NCBI RefSeq assembly: GCF_024213665.1
Contig: NZ_JANAVP010000025.1
Coordinates: forward strand, 39,697-103,696
Length of the DNA: 64,000 bases
Direction of reading: 5' to 3'
Origin: Streptomyces sp. A3M-1-3
GTDB lineage: Bacteria > Actinomycetota > Actinomycetes > Streptomycetales > Streptomycetaceae
Of the stretch, positions 52,089-61,399 are shown piece by piece. Numbering within the stretch: position 1 is the first letter of the stretch; every line of letters begins with the position of its first letter. The notes under the pieces are model-generated. The model did no database searches and was not told where the DNA came from. It worked only from the letters and a program-made list of their open reading frames with translations. Position numbers and translations under genes: made by a program.

Positions 52089-53621
52089 TCAGCTCTCCGC
52101 CCGGCCGTTGATACGCCGCGGCACACCCAGTGGGTTGTCGTCGTGCAGCTCCGGCGGGAGCAGGGGCTGCGGTGTGCTCTGGTACGCGACCGGGCGCAGC
52201 CAGCGTTCGATGGCCGTGCCGCCGACCGAGGTGGCGGTGGAGGTGGTCGCCGGGTAGGGGCCGCCGTGGTGCTGGGCCGGGGCGACGGCTACGCCGGTGG
52301 GCCAGCCGTTGACCAGGACCCGGCCGGCGAGCGGGGTGAGTGCGGCGAGGAGTTCGGCGCCGCGGCCTTCGGTTCCCTCCGCCTCGGCGGCGGAGAGCTG
52401 GACGGTGGCGGTGAGGTTGCCGGGCAGCCGGGAGAGTACGGCGGTGATCTCGGCCTCGTCCTGGTAGCGCGCGACCACGGTGACCGGCCCGAAGCACTCC
52501 TCCAGGAGCAGGTCGTGCGGGCCCGCCTCGGCCAGGCGCCGCGCCGCTACGGTCAGGAACCCGGCGCCGACGGTGTGCTCTCCGCCCGCGCCCGGGGTGA
52601 CCGGGGCCACCACCCCGGGGAGCGCGGCCCGCTCCCGTACCCCGGCGACGAAGTTGTCGCGCATCCGGTGGTCGAGCAGCACGCCCGCCTCGGTCTCGCT
52701 GACCGCGTCGGTGAGCGACTTGGCCAGCCGGTCACCGTCCGCCCCCGCCGGGACCAGCACGAGGCCCGGTTTGACGCAGAACTGCCCGACGCCCAGCGTC
52801 ATCGGGCCGGCCAGCCCGGCGCCGATCTGCTCGGCGCGCTCGGCGGCGGCGGCCTCGGTCACCACGACCGGGTTGAGGGAGCCGAGTTCGCCGTGGAAGG
52901 GGATGGGTACGGGCCGGGCGGCCGCGGCGTCGAAGAGGGCCCGCCCGCCGCGTACGGAACCGGTGAATCCGGCGGCGGACACCAGCGGGTGCCGGACCAG
53001 TTCGACGCCCGCGTCGAAGCCGTGGACGACCGACACCACGCCCTCCGGCAGCCCCACCCGGGCGGCGGCCCGGCGCAGTACGGAAGCGCACAGCTCGGAG
53101 GTCGCGGGATGGCCGGGGTGTGCCTTGACGACGACCGGGCAGCCGGCGGCGAGCGCGCTGGCGGTGTCGCCGCCGGGTACCGAGAAAGCCAGCGGGAAGT
53201 TACTGGCCGAGTAGACGGCGACCACGCCCAGCGGCACCTTGTAGCGGCGCAGGTCGGGGCGCGGCGGGGTGAGGGTGTCGTCGGCGTGGTCGATGCGCAC
53301 GTCGAGGAACGCGCCCTCCTCGACGATGTCGGCGAAGGCCCGCAACTGGTAGGTCGTGCGGCCGAGTTCGCCGGTGAGCCGGCCGGGGCCGAGGGCCGTC
53401 TCGGCGTCGGCCGCCTCGATTACGTGCTCGCCGGCCTCGTCGAGGAGGTCGGCGGCCGTGCGCAGCAGTGCGGCGCGTACCGTACGGTCGGCGAGCGCGC
53501 CCCGGGCGGCGAGCGCGGCGCGCACCGCCTGGTCCACTTCCCGGTGTGTCGATTCGACTGCAACCTGCTCGCGCGGCTTCCCGGTTCGGGGGTCGTGACT
53601 CCAGACTGGTGCTGCTGTCAC
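52089..53621 (-). CDS. aldehyde dehydrogenase, 2,5-dioxovalerate (ketoglutarate semialdehyde) type
   Basis: A 510-residue NAD(P)-dependent aldehyde dehydrogenase of the KGSADH/YneI-like branch. Conserved parts: PLGVVAVYSASNFPLAFSVP, GCPVVVKAHPGHPATSELCA, FTGSVRGGRALFDAAA, GELGSLNPVVV with the general-base Glu and VGQFCVKPGLV with the catalytic Cys. The last step of glucarate/galactarate degradation is its likely role. GTG at 53621 has a GGGAGGA site. It is divergent from an IclR regulator, fitting induction by sugar acids. Confidence 0.87.
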   Translation of the reverse strand: MTAAPVWSHDPRTGKPREQVAVESTHREVDQAVRAALAARGALADRTVRAALLRTAADLLDEAGEHVIEAADAETALGPGRLTGELGRTTYQLRAFADIVEEGAFLDVRIDHADDTLTPPRPDLRRYKVPLGVVAVYSASNFPLAFSVPGGDTASALAAGCPVVVKAHPGHPATSELCASVLRRAAARVGLPEGVVSVVHGFDAGVELVRHPLVSAAGFTGSVRGGRALFDAAAARPVPIPFHGELGSLNPVVVTEAAAAERAEQIGAGLAGPMTLGVGQFCVKPGLVLVPAGADGDRLAKSLTDAVSETEAGVLLDHRMRDNFVAGVRERAALPGVVAPVTPGAGGEHTVGAGFLTVAARRLAEAGPHDLLLEECFGPVTVVARYQDEAEITAVLSRLPGNLTATVQLSAAEAEGTEGRGAELLAALTPLAGRVLVNGWPTGVAVAPAQHHGGPYPATTSTATSVGGTAIERWLRPVAYQSTPQPLLPPELHDDNPLGVPRRINGRAES

Positions 53622-53661
53622 CGCGGGTTCCTCCCGGCTCCTCTGCCACCCACCAGGAGTC

Positions 53662-53677
53662 GTTCGGTATTCTGAAC
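53662..53677. promoter_or_regulatory. IclR-type palindrome between aldehyde dehydrogenase and iclR genes
   Basis: GTTCGGTATTCTGAAC is a near-perfect palindrome (GTTCRG - TATT - CYGAAC) placed 41 bases from the dehydrogenase start and 74 from the regulator start, where an IclR dimer would control both promoters. Confidence 0.55.
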
Positions 53678-53750
53678 AGAGTTCCTGATGATGAATATTG
53701 TTGGGGACTCTATTTCCGGGCGTTCTGCGTTGACAAGAGGGGCAAGGGCA

Positions 53751-54521
53751 ATGACGACTGCGGATACGGGTGGGGCACAGGTCAAGTCCGCGGTGCGGAC
53801 GGTGGAGCTGCTCGAGTACTTCGCCGGGCGGCCCGGCATGCACAGTCTCGCGGCCGTCCAGGAAGCCGTCGGCTACCCCAAGTCCAGCCTCTACATGCTG
53901 CTGCGCACCCTGGTCGAGCTGGGCTGGGTGGAGACGGATGCGACCGGCACGCGGTACGGCATCGGCGTACGCGCCCTGCTGGTCGGCACCTCGTACATCG
54001 ACGGCGACGAGGTCGTCACCGCCGCCCGCCCCACTCTGGACCGGCTCTCCGACGACACCACCGAGACGATCCACCTCGCCCGGCTGGACGGCGTGAACGT
54101 GGTCTACCTGGCCACCCGCCAGTCCCAGCACTATCTGCGGCCCTTCACCCGGGTCGGCCGCCGGCTGCCCGCGCACTCCACCTCGCTCGGCAAGGCGCTG
54201 CTCGCCACGTACACCGACGAGCAGATCCGCAAGATGCTGCCGGAGACCCTGCACCCGCTGACCGAGCACACCATCACCGACCGCGAGAAGCTCATCGAGG
54301 AGCTGCACACGGTCCGCGAGCAGGGCTATGCCGTGGACCGCGAGGAGAACACCCTCGGGCTGCGCTGCTTCGGCATCGCGATCCCCTACCGCACCCCGGC
54401 GCGGGACGCGATCAGCTGCTCGGTCCCGGTGGCCCGGCTCACGCCCGCACACGAGCAGATGATCAAGGACGCGCTGTTCGACGCGCGCGACCGCCTGACC
54501 CTCGCGACCCGCAGGCTCTGA
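53751..54521 (+). CDS. IclR family transcriptional regulator
   Basis: A 256-residue regulator. The N-terminal winged helix (residues 10-75) contains VKSAVRTVELLEYFAGRPG and AVGYPKSSLYMLLRTLVELGWV; the C-terminal effector domain has IHLARLDGVNVVYLATRQS, RLPAHSTSLGKALLA and LGLRCFGIAIPYR with the conserved effector-site residues. Related KdgR/GudR-type regulators respond to sugar acids. It is divergent from the semialdehyde dehydrogenase gene, its probable target. ATG at 53751 is preceded by AAGAGGGGCAAGG. Confidence 0.9.
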   Translation: MTTADTGGAQVKSAVRTVELLEYFAGRPGMHSLAAVQEAVGYPKSSLYMLLRTLVELGWVETDATGTRYGIGVRALLVGTSYIDGDEVVTAARPTLDRLSDDTTETIHLARLDGVNVVYLATRQSQHYLRPFTRVGRRLPAHSTSLGKALLATYTDEQIRKMLPETLHPLTEHTITDREKLIEELHTVREQGYAVDREENTLGLRCFGIAIPYRTPARDAISCSVPVARLTPAHEQMIKDALFDARDRLTLATRRL

Positions 54522-54524
54522 CCG

Positions 54525-55016
54525 GTGGAGATCTCCCTGCGCGAGGTGCGCGACAGCGATCTGCCGGCCTTCTTCGGCCAGTTGAACGACCCGGTGGCGA
54601 ACCACATGGCCGCCTTCACCCACGAGGACCCCGCGGACCGAGGGCACTTCGCGTCGCACTGGGCGCGGGTCCGGGGCAACCCCGAGGTCACCGTACGCAC
54701 GGTCGTCGGGGCGGGTCCGCAGAGCGACGGCGAGATCATCGTCGGGCATGCGGCGGTCTTCGGCCCGCCGGAGGAGCGCGAGGTCACGTACTGGATCGGG
54801 CGCGAGCACTGGGGCCACGGGGTGGCCACGGGGGCGCTGCGGGCGCTGCTCGCGCTCGTACCGGACCGCCCGCTGCACGCCCGCGCCGCGGCCGACAACA
54901 CCGGCTCGATCCGGGTGCTGGAGAAGGCCGGCTTCGTGGTCACGGGACACGACAAGGGCTTCGCGAACGCGCGCGGCGAGGAGATCGACGAGGTCGTCCT
55001 CACCCTGCTGGGCTGA
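54525..55016 (+). CDS. GNAT family N-acetyltransferase (RimJ/RimL-like)
   Basis: A 163-residue acetyltransferase: ISLREVRDSDLPAFFGQL at the start, VTYWIGREHWGHGVATGALR carrying the acetyl-CoA loop, and ADNTGSIRVLEKAGFV, the RimL-type C-terminal signature. Substrate unknown. GTG at 54525 begins three bases after the iclR stop. The last codons are part of a 47-bp unit that is repeated almost three times behind the gene. Confidence 0.85.
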   Translation: MEISLREVRDSDLPAFFGQLNDPVANHMAAFTHEDPADRGHFASHWARVRGNPEVTVRTVVGAGPQSDGEIIVGHAAVFGPPEEREVTYWIGREHWGHGVATGALRALLALVPDRPLHARAAADNTGSIRVLEKAGFVVTGHDKGFANARGEEIDEVVLTLLG

Positions 55017-55117
55017 GGGGTCCACCGGCCCGGGCGGAGGTCGTACTCACCCCGCTGGGCTGAGGGGCCCACCGGCCCGGGCGGAGGTCGTACTCACCCC
55101 GCTGGGCTGAGGGGTCC
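54990..55117 (+). repeat. 47-bp tandem repeat copying the end of the acetyltransferase gene
   Basis: Units start at 54990, 55037 and 55084 with GAGGTCGTMCTCACCCYGCT and share GGGCTGAGGGG. The first unit contains the native stop codon; the others are downstream echoes of the same 3' end, a tandem duplication that left the gene intact. Confidence 0.85.
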
Positions 55118-55137
55118 CTCCGCCGCACGGCGGAGGG
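55116..55137 (+). terminator. terminator hairpin after the 47-bp repeats
   Basis: CCCTCCGCCG and CGGCGGAGGG form a perfect GC stem with a two-base apex (in practice 9 bp and a 4-base loop), 100 bp after the acetyltransferase stop. Confidence 0.65.
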
Positions 55138-55190
55138 GGATCGTCGCAGCGCAGGACGTACGGGGCGGCTCCGCCGGGGAGGGTGGACCC

Positions 55191-56414
55191 ATGACCCAGC
55201 CCGATTCCCCCCGCCCCGTCCCCGCCGCCGAGCCGAACGCCGCCGCAGCGGCGCTCCCGCGTGGGCACATGCCCGCGGCCGCGGACCCATCCACGAACTC
55301 GGCGCCCGCCCTCGGCCAAGGCGCCGCCCCCACGGGCACGGACACCGCGGCCTACCGCCGGGCGGATACGGACCCTGTCGGCCAGGGGCGGGACTCCGGG
55401 CAAGAGCCGGACTCCCGGCCAGGGCCGGGCCCGCGCCCGGACGGGGCCGGTCGCGCCGGACGCGCCCGTGGCGTGTTGCGGGCGGTCGCCATCGCCTCCT
55501 GCGTGCCGTACCTGGCGCTCAAGATCGCCTGGATCGCCGGCAGCCGTATCGGCATCCCCGAAGGCAGCGTGCTGCTCGACCACCGCATGGGCATGATCGT
55601 CGCCAACGGGGTCACCGTCCTCATGGACGCGTGCGTCATCGTGCTCGCGCTGCTGCTCACCCAGGCCTGGGGCCGGCGCGTGCCGGCCTGGCTGCCGGCA
55701 CTTCCCATGTGGTTCGCCACCGGGCTGCTCGCCCCCATCATGACCGGCTACCCGCTCCAGCTGCTGGTCCGGGCCTTCGGCGGCACCGTCGCCACCGCGT
55801 CGAACAACGGCCGCGAACCCTTCCTGGACGAATGGGTCTTCGCCGTCGTCTACCCCGGCTTCATCATCCAAGGCCTCACCCTCGGCACACTGTTCGTGCT
55901 GTACGCCCGGGACCGCTGGGGCCACTTGTGGAGCGGCAGGATGCGGGAGCTGCCGAGCAGCCCCACCCGCCCCGCTCAGCAGGCCGCCGCCGTGGCCGCG
56001 GCGGTGCTCGCACTGCTGCCCGCCGCCATGCACATGCTGTGGGCGTGCGGCGGCACCGCCGGTCTCGGCGAGGCCCGGATCGAGGACCGTACCAGCGACT
56101 TCTACGCCCTCGAAGCGGTGTTTGTCCTGTTCGCCGCCCTCACGGTCGCGGGCGTCCTGATGCTCGCATTCCGCCGCGGCCGTGCCCTCCCGCTGAAGGC
56201 GCCACTCGCGATGGCCTGGCTCGGCTCCAGTGCTCTGGCCTGCTGGGGCGGCTGGATGCTGACCGCATCGGTCGGCGGCGACGACCCGGCCGAGAACCCC
56301 ACCCAGTTGATGAACCTGACGTACTCTGCGCAGATGATCGTCGGGATGCTCGTGGTCACGATCGGCGCCTACTTCTTCGCGGAGCGCGCAGCGGCGGCCC
56401 GGCGGAACCCATGA
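55191..56414 (+). CDS. polytopic membrane protein upstream of a two-component system
   Basis: A 407-residue protein. The first 95 residues are disordered and Pro/Ala/Gly-rich; then come about seven to eight hydrophobic helices (for example VAIASCVPYLALKIAWIAG, ANGVTVLMDACVIVLALLL, AVAAAVLALLPAAMHMLWAC). I see no transporter or enzyme motif. Its stop overlaps the histidine kinase start by four bases, so the three genes are co-translated; it may be a sensor partner or a target of the system. Confidence 0.8.
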   Translation: MTQPDSPRPVPAAEPNAAAAALPRGHMPAAADPSTNSAPALGQGAAPTGTDTAAYRRADTDPVGQGRDSGQEPDSRPGPGPRPDGAGRAGRARGVLRAVAIASCVPYLALKIAWIAGSRIGIPEGSVLLDHRMGMIVANGVTVLMDACVIVLALLLTQAWGRRVPAWLPALPMWFATGLLAPIMTGYPLQLLVRAFGGTVATASNNGREPFLDEWVFAVVYPGFIIQGLTLGTLFVLYARDRWGHLWSGRMRELPSSPTRPAQQAAAVAAAVLALLPAAMHMLWACGGTAGLGEARIEDRTSDFYALEAVFVLFAALTVAGVLMLAFRRGRALPLKAPLAMAWLGSSALACWGGWMLTASVGGDDPAENPTQLMNLTYSAQMIVGMLVVTIGAYFFAERAAAARRNP

Positions 56415-57700
56415 CCATCCTGCTCGGGGCGCGGGCCCGGCTGCGCTGGGTCCATCTGATCCTCGGCGGCGCGCTGTTGATGCCGTACTTCCTCGTCGGC
56501 TCGGTCGTCGTCGGGCCGTTCACCGAGGACCAGAACGTGTTCAGCTCCCTGCCGCTGCAGTTGGGCGCGTACGCCGTCGCGCTGCCGCTCGCCGCGGTCA
56601 GCGCCCTCTTCCCGCTCACCCGCCCGATGTCCGTGGCGGCGGTGCGCGCCATGTGCGGGGTGCCGGCGGAGCAACTGGCCGACGGGCCCGCCCGGTCCAG
56701 GGCCGCCCGGCTGCGGACCTCGGCCTGGTACACGCTGCACGTCGGGCTCGGCGCCCTCGTCAGCGGTACGACCCTCGCCCTTCCGCCGATGGCGGTGGTG
56801 CTGATCGTGCTGCCGCTCTTCGCCGGGCTGCGCGACTCCCGGCTCGGGCTGCCCGAGTTCTTCGGCACCCCGGCCGGGCTCGTCCTCGCCCCGGTGATCG
56901 GCGTCGCGTCCCTGCTGGCGCTGGCGGCCTGCGCGGCCGGCGCGGGCGCGCTGCTGGCCCGCCTGGCACCCGTACTGCTGGGGCCGACGCCCGCGGACCG
57001 GCTGGCCGCCGCCGAGGAGCGGGCCGCCGACCTGGCCCTGCGCAACCGGCTGGCCCGCGAACTGCACGACTCGGTGGGCCATGCGCTGAGCGCCGTCACC
57101 CTCCAGGCGGGCGCGGCCCGCCGGGTGCTGGACAGCGACCGCCCGGCGGACCGGGAGTTCGTACGGGAGGCGCTGGCCGCCATCGAGGACACCACCCGGC
57201 GTACAGTCGGGGAACTCGACGCCGTACTGGGGCTGTTGCGTGAGGGCGACGAGGCCCGCGAGACCGCCCCGGCCCCCACACTCGCCACCGACCTGGACGG
57301 TCTGCTGGACCGCACCCGCGCGGCAGGCGCCGGCGTGACCGTCACCGTCACTGTCACCGAACAGGCCGGCCACGGCTGGGCGGCCCTCCCCCCGGTCGTG
57401 TCCCGGGAGGCGTACCGGATCGTCCAGGAGGGGCTGAGCAATGCCCTGCGGCACGGCGGGGCGACGCCGGTGCAACTGCGGATCGCCGTGACCGGCGAGG
57501 AGTTGGAGATCACGATGACCAATCCACTGCCCGGCCGCACGGACCCGGCGGCACGGGCGACCGGCCCACGGACCACCGGCGGCCGCGGCCTGCGCGGCGC
57601 GGCTGAACGGGCCGCGCTGCTCGGCGGCCACACGGAGGCCGGCCCGCGGGACGGCGCCTGGCGGCTCACCGCCCGGCTGCCGCTCGGGGGCACGCGATGA
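56411..57700 (+). CDS. sensor histidine kinase (HisKA_3, NarL-type partner)
   Basis: A 429-residue kinase. Four to five hydrophobic helices occupy residues 12-185 without an evident ligand domain. The dimerisation/phosphorylation segment is RNRLARELHDSVGHALSAV (phospho-His in ELHDSVGH), and the ATPase has the N box REAYRIVQEGLSNALRHG and a G box in GGRGLRGAAERAALLGG. It is coupled to a LuxR-type response regulator by a GATGA overlap. The signal is unknown; an envelope or membrane cue is plausible from the topology. Confidence 0.88.
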   Translation: MTILLGARARLRWVHLILGGALLMPYFLVGSVVVGPFTEDQNVFSSLPLQLGAYAVALPLAAVSALFPLTRPMSVAAVRAMCGVPAEQLADGPARSRAARLRTSAWYTLHVGLGALVSGTTLALPPMAVVLIVLPLFAGLRDSRLGLPEFFGTPAGLVLAPVIGVASLLALAACAAGAGALLARLAPVLLGPTPADRLAAAEERAADLALRNRLARELHDSVGHALSAVTLQAGAARRVLDSDRPADREFVREALAAIEDTTRRTVGELDAVLGLLREGDEARETAPAPTLATDLDGLLDRTRAAGAGVTVTVTVTEQAGHGWAALPPVVSREAYRIVQEGLSNALRHGGATPVQLRIAVTGEELEITMTNPLPGRTDPAARATGPRTTGGRGLRGAAERAALLGGHTEAGPRDGAWRLTARLPLGGTR

Positions 57701-58389
57701 GCCCCCGGACAGGACCTGGCGGCGCACTCGGCGGGGGCAGCATCCGTATCGTGCTCGCCGACGACGAGCGGATGGTGCGGACCGCCCTGCGGGTCATCCT
57801 CGCCGCCGAACCGGACCTGGAGGTCGTCGGGGAGGCCGCGACCGGCGCCGAGGCGGTGTCGGTGGTGCGGGAGCTGCGCCCGGACGTCGTGCTGATGGAC
57901 GTACGGATGCCGGAGATCGACGGCATCCGGGCCACCGAGCAGATCCTCGGCTCGCTCCCGGAGCCGCCGCGCATCGTGGTGGTCACCACGTTCGAGAACG
58001 ACTCCTACGTGTACGACGCGCTGCGCGCCGGCGCCGCGGGCTTCCTGCTCAAGCGCGCCGGCGCCGAAGAGCTGATCGGGGCGGTCCGGCTGGTTGCCCG
58101 CAGCGACTCGCTGCTCTTCCCGGCCGCCGTCCGGGGCCTGGCCGCCGCGTACGGGAAGCGGCAGGCGGCGGCCGCCGCCCCCTGGGTGGCCCGGCTCACC
58201 GAGCGGGAGGCCGATGTGCTGCGGCTGATGGCGACGGGCCTGTCCAACGCGGAGATGAGCGGACGGCTCGGGGTCGGTGCGGCCACGGTGAAGACGCATG
58301 TCGCGGCGGTCCTGGCGAAGACCGGGGCCCGCGACCGCACGCAGGCGGTGATCGCGGCGTACGAGTCCGGCTTCATCACGCCGGGCTGA
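57697..58389 (+). CDS. response regulator, NarL/FixJ (LuxR-HTH) family
   Basis: A 230-residue regulator. The receiver domain has the acidic pair in IRIVLADDERMVR, the phospho-acceptor Asp in VVLMDVRMPEIDG, Thr in VVTTFEND and Lys in GFLLKRAGAEEL. The C-terminal LuxR HTH begins LTEREADVLRLMATGLSNAEM and contains GAATVKTHVAAVLAK. A short Gly-rich leader precedes the receiver. It is cotranslated with the upstream kinase, its cognate partner. Confidence 0.93.
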   Translation: MSPRTGPGGALGGGSIRIVLADDERMVRTALRVILAAEPDLEVVGEAATGAEAVSVVRELRPDVVLMDVRMPEIDGIRATEQILGSLPEPPRIVVVTTFENDSYVYDALRAGAAGFLLKRAGAEELIGAVRLVARSDSLLFPAAVRGLAAAYGKRQAAAAAPWVARLTEREADVLRLMATGLSNAEMSGRLGVGAATVKTHVAAVLAKTGARDRTQAVIAAYESGFITPG

Positions 58390-58471
58390 ATCCCCCCGGG
58401 CTGATGAAGAAGTCCTGAGAACCGGGACCAACCGGAACTCCGCCCCGCCGCCCGCTCGTCCCTCCTGCGGG

Positions 58472-59917
58472 ATGAACAAGACGATCAGGCGCGCTTCGGT
58501 CTTCTCTCTGCTGCTCATACTCGCCCTGCTGGTGCGGGTCACCTGGGTTCAGGGGTACAAGGCCGAGGCCCTCGCAGACGACAAGCACAACCGGCGGACG
58601 ACCATCGCGAAGTACGCGCAGCCGCTCGGGAACATCATCGTGGCCGGGGAAGCGGTCACCGGATCGAAGAGGACGGACAGCGGCGACTTCGCGTACCAGC
58701 GGACGTACGAGAACGGCGAGCTGTACTCGGCCGTCACCGGCTTCAGCTCCCAGGTCTTCGGGGCGACCCAGCTCGAAGGCATCTACCAGGACGTGCTCGA
58801 CGGCTCGGACAGCAGGCTGAGCAACCCGCTCGGCCTGATCACCGGCGAGCGGGCCGATCCCGGCAACGTGCTCACCACCATCGACCCGGTGGTGCAGAAA
58901 GCGGCCTACGAGGCGCTGGGCAACAAGAAGGGGGCCGCCGTCGCCCTCGACCCCGACACCGGGAAGATCCTCGCCATGGCCAGCACGCCGTCGTACGACC
59001 CCTCGAAGATCGCCGGGAGTACGGACGGGGACGCGTGGCAGCAGCTGACCGAGGACGAGGACAAGCCGCTGGTGAACCGGGCGCTGCGGCAGCCGCTGCC
59101 GCCCGGCTCGACGTTCAAGCTGGTGGTCGCGGCCGCGGCGCTGGAGGACGGGCTGTACGCGTCCGTGGATACCCCGACAGACAGCCCCGACCCGTACAGC
59201 CCGCCCGGCACGAGCAGGGTCCTGGAGAACGAGAACAAGTCGGCGCCCTGCGAGAACGCGACGCTGCGCACCGCTCTGCAGTTCTCCTGCAACAACGTCT
59301 TCGGGAAGCTGGCGGTCGACCTCGACGAGGACAAGGTCCGGGCGACGGCGGAGGAGTTCGGCTTCAACGACGACAAGCTCGATGTGCCGGTACGGGCCGC
59401 CAAGAGCATCTATCCGTCCGGGATGGACCAGCCGTCCACGGCCTACAGCGGCATCGGCCAGTTCGAGGTCACCGCGACCCCGCTGCAGATCGCCATGGTC
59501 TCGGCGGCGATCGCCAACGGCGGTGAGCTGAAGGCCCCGCACATGGTCTCCGAGGTCACCGACGCCGACGGCAACACGCTGCAGAGCTTCGAGGACCCGG
59601 AGTCCGAGCAGATCGTCAGCGCGTCGACCGCCGAGCAGCTGAGCAGCGCGATGCGGACCGTCGTCGAGGACGGCACCGGCAGCAACGCGCGGATCAGCGG
59701 CATGGAGGTCGGCGGCAAGACCGGCACGGCGCAGCACGGCGTGGGCAACAGCAAGACGCCGTACGCCTGGTTCACCTCCTACGCGAAGGACGGCAACGGC
59801 AAGACGGTCGCGGTCGCGGTGATCATCGAGGACTCGGGCGCGGCGCGGTCGGAGGTCAGTGGCAACGGACTGGCGGCGCCGGTCGCGCAGAAGATGATGG
59901 AGGCGGCACTGAGGTAG
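58472..59917 (+). CDS. class B penicillin-binding protein (transpeptidase)
   Basis: A 481-residue membrane-anchored transpeptidase. N-terminal anchor at residues 8-26 (ASVFSLLLILALLVRVTWV), then a dimerisation/pedestal region, then the penicillin-binding domain with SxxK (S213-K216 in LPPGSTFKLV), SCN (272-274) and KTG (in GGKTGTAQHG, near 412). It crosslinks peptidoglycan. It resembles the PbpA-type proteins that have several paralogues in Streptomyces; the lack of a RodA/FtsW neighbour suggests an accessory sporulation or stress role. Confidence 0.92.
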   Translation: MNKTIRRASVFSLLLILALLVRVTWVQGYKAEALADDKHNRRTTIAKYAQPLGNIIVAGEAVTGSKRTDSGDFAYQRTYENGELYSAVTGFSSQVFGATQLEGIYQDVLDGSDSRLSNPLGLITGERADPGNVLTTIDPVVQKAAYEALGNKKGAAVALDPDTGKILAMASTPSYDPSKIAGSTDGDAWQQLTEDEDKPLVNRALRQPLPPGSTFKLVVAAAALEDGLYASVDTPTDSPDPYSPPGTSRVLENENKSAPCENATLRTALQFSCNNVFGKLAVDLDEDKVRATAEEFGFNDDKLDVPVRAAKSIYPSGMDQPSTAYSGIGQFEVTATPLQIAMVSAAIANGGELKAPHMVSEVTDADGNTLQSFEDPESEQIVSASTAEQLSSAMRTVVEDGTGSNARISGMEVGGKTGTAQHGVGNSKTPYAWFTSYAKDGNGKTVAVAVIIEDSGAARSEVSGNGLAAPVAQKMMEAALR

Positions 59918-59941
59918 GCCGTCGTGTGCGAGGGGCACCGC

Positions 59942-61399
59942 TCAGTTCACGCCGAGCAGCTGCTCGAGCGGGTCGATCGCGAAGTACACGGCGAACAGTG
60001 CCGCGGTCCCCCACAACAGCCAGTGGACGTCACGGGCCCGGCCCAGCACCGTCTTGATGACGACGTACGCGATGAAGCCCGCGCCGATGCCGTTGGTGAT
60101 CGAGTACGTGAACGGCATCACCGCGATCGTGAGGAACGCGGGGATCGCGACCTCGTACCTCTCCCAGTCGATATGGCGGACCTGCGTCATCAGCAGGAAA
60201 CCCACCGCGACCAGCGCGGGCGCCGCCGCCTGGGCGGGGACGACCGTGGCGAGCGGGGTGAGGAAGAGCGCGAGGGCGAAGAGCACTCCGGTGACGAGGG
60301 AGGCGAAGCCGGTGCGCGCGCCTTCACCGACGCCGGCCGCGGATTCGATGTACGAGGTGTTGGAGGACGCGGACGCCGCGCCGCCCGCTGCTGCCGCCGC
60401 ACCGTCGATCAGCAGGACCCGGCCGAGGTTGGGGACCTTGCCGCTCTCGTCGAGGAGGCCGGCCTCGTTGGAGACGCCGACGACCGTGCCCATGGTGTCG
60501 AAGAAGTCGCTGAGGATGAGGGTGAACACCAGCAGGACGAGGGTGATCACACCGACCTGCTCGAACGCGCCGAACAGGCTGAACGAGCCGACCAGCCCGA
60601 GGTCGGGGGCCGCGACGACGTCGTCCGGGACCGCCGGGACAGTCAGGCCCCAGGCGATCGGCTCGATGTCCGCGATCTCGTTGATGACGATCGCGAGGAC
60701 GGTCATGGCGACGATGCTGAGGAGGATCGCGCCCCTCACTTTGCGGGCCAGCAGCGCGACGGTGAGCAGGACACCCAGACAGAAGACCAGCACCGGCCAG
60801 CCGGACAGCCGACCGGCCGCGCCGAGCTGGACCGGGACGGTGCCGGTGTCGCCGGGGATGCGGGAGGCGAAGCCGGCGGCGATGAAGCCGATGAAGGCGA
60901 TGAAGAGGCCGATGCCTACGCTGATGGCCTGCTTGAGGGACTGCGGAATGGCCTGCATGATCGCTTCGCGCAGTCCGGTGACGACGAGGACGCAGATCAG
61001 CAGCCCTTCGAGGACAACCAGGCCCATCGCGTCGGCCCAGCTCATCAGCGGCGCGATCTGGAAGGCGACGACGGCGTTGAGGCCGAGCCCGGCGGCAAGG
61101 GCGAGCGGCAGATTGCCGCCGAGACCCATGATCGCGGTCATTACGGCTGCCACCAGGGCGGTGGCGGTGACGAGCTGGGGCCCGGACAGCTGGGCGCCGA
61201 ACTTGTCCTCGGCACTGCCGAGGATGATCGGGTTGAGCACCAGGATGTAGGCCATGGTGAAGAACGTGGCGAAGCCGCCGCGTACCTCGCGTCCGAAGGT
61301 GGAGCCGCGTGCGGTGATCCGGAAGTACCGGTCGACCGCGTTCCGGGGCGGTGCGCTTGGCGGCAGTGGTGCGGCCTTGTCCGGGGCCTGACCTGACAT
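59942..61399 (-). CDS. NCS2 family purine permease (AzgA/PbuG-like)
   Basis: A 485-residue transporter with 12-14 hydrophobic helices. Signatures: RGSTFGREVRGGFATFFTMAYILVLNP at the N-terminal end, PLALAAGLGLNAVVAF, FTLILSDFFDTMGTVVGVSNE and ASASSNTSYIESAAGVGEGARTG. These match the AzgA subgroup for adenine, guanine and hypoxanthine uptake with protons. It converges on the penicillin-binding protein gene with 24 bp between stops. No purine riboswitch was seen upstream. Confidence 0.92.
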   Translation of the reverse strand: MSGQAPDKAAPLPPSAPPRNAVDRYFRITARGSTFGREVRGGFATFFTMAYILVLNPIILGSAEDKFGAQLSGPQLVTATALVAAVMTAIMGLGGNLPLALAAGLGLNAVVAFQIAPLMSWADAMGLVVLEGLLICVLVVTGLREAIMQAIPQSLKQAISVGIGLFIAFIGFIAAGFASRIPGDTGTVPVQLGAAGRLSGWPVLVFCLGVLLTVALLARKVRGAILLSIVAMTVLAIVINEIADIEPIAWGLTVPAVPDDVVAAPDLGLVGSFSLFGAFEQVGVITLVLLVFTLILSDFFDTMGTVVGVSNEAGLLDESGKVPNLGRVLLIDGAAAAAGGAASASSNTSYIESAAGVGEGARTGFASLVTGVLFALALFLTPLATVVPAQAAAPALVAVGFLLMTQVRHIDWERYEVAIPAFLTIAVMPFTYSITNGIGAGFIAYVVIKTVLGRARDVHWLLWGTAALFAVYFAIDPLEQLLGVN

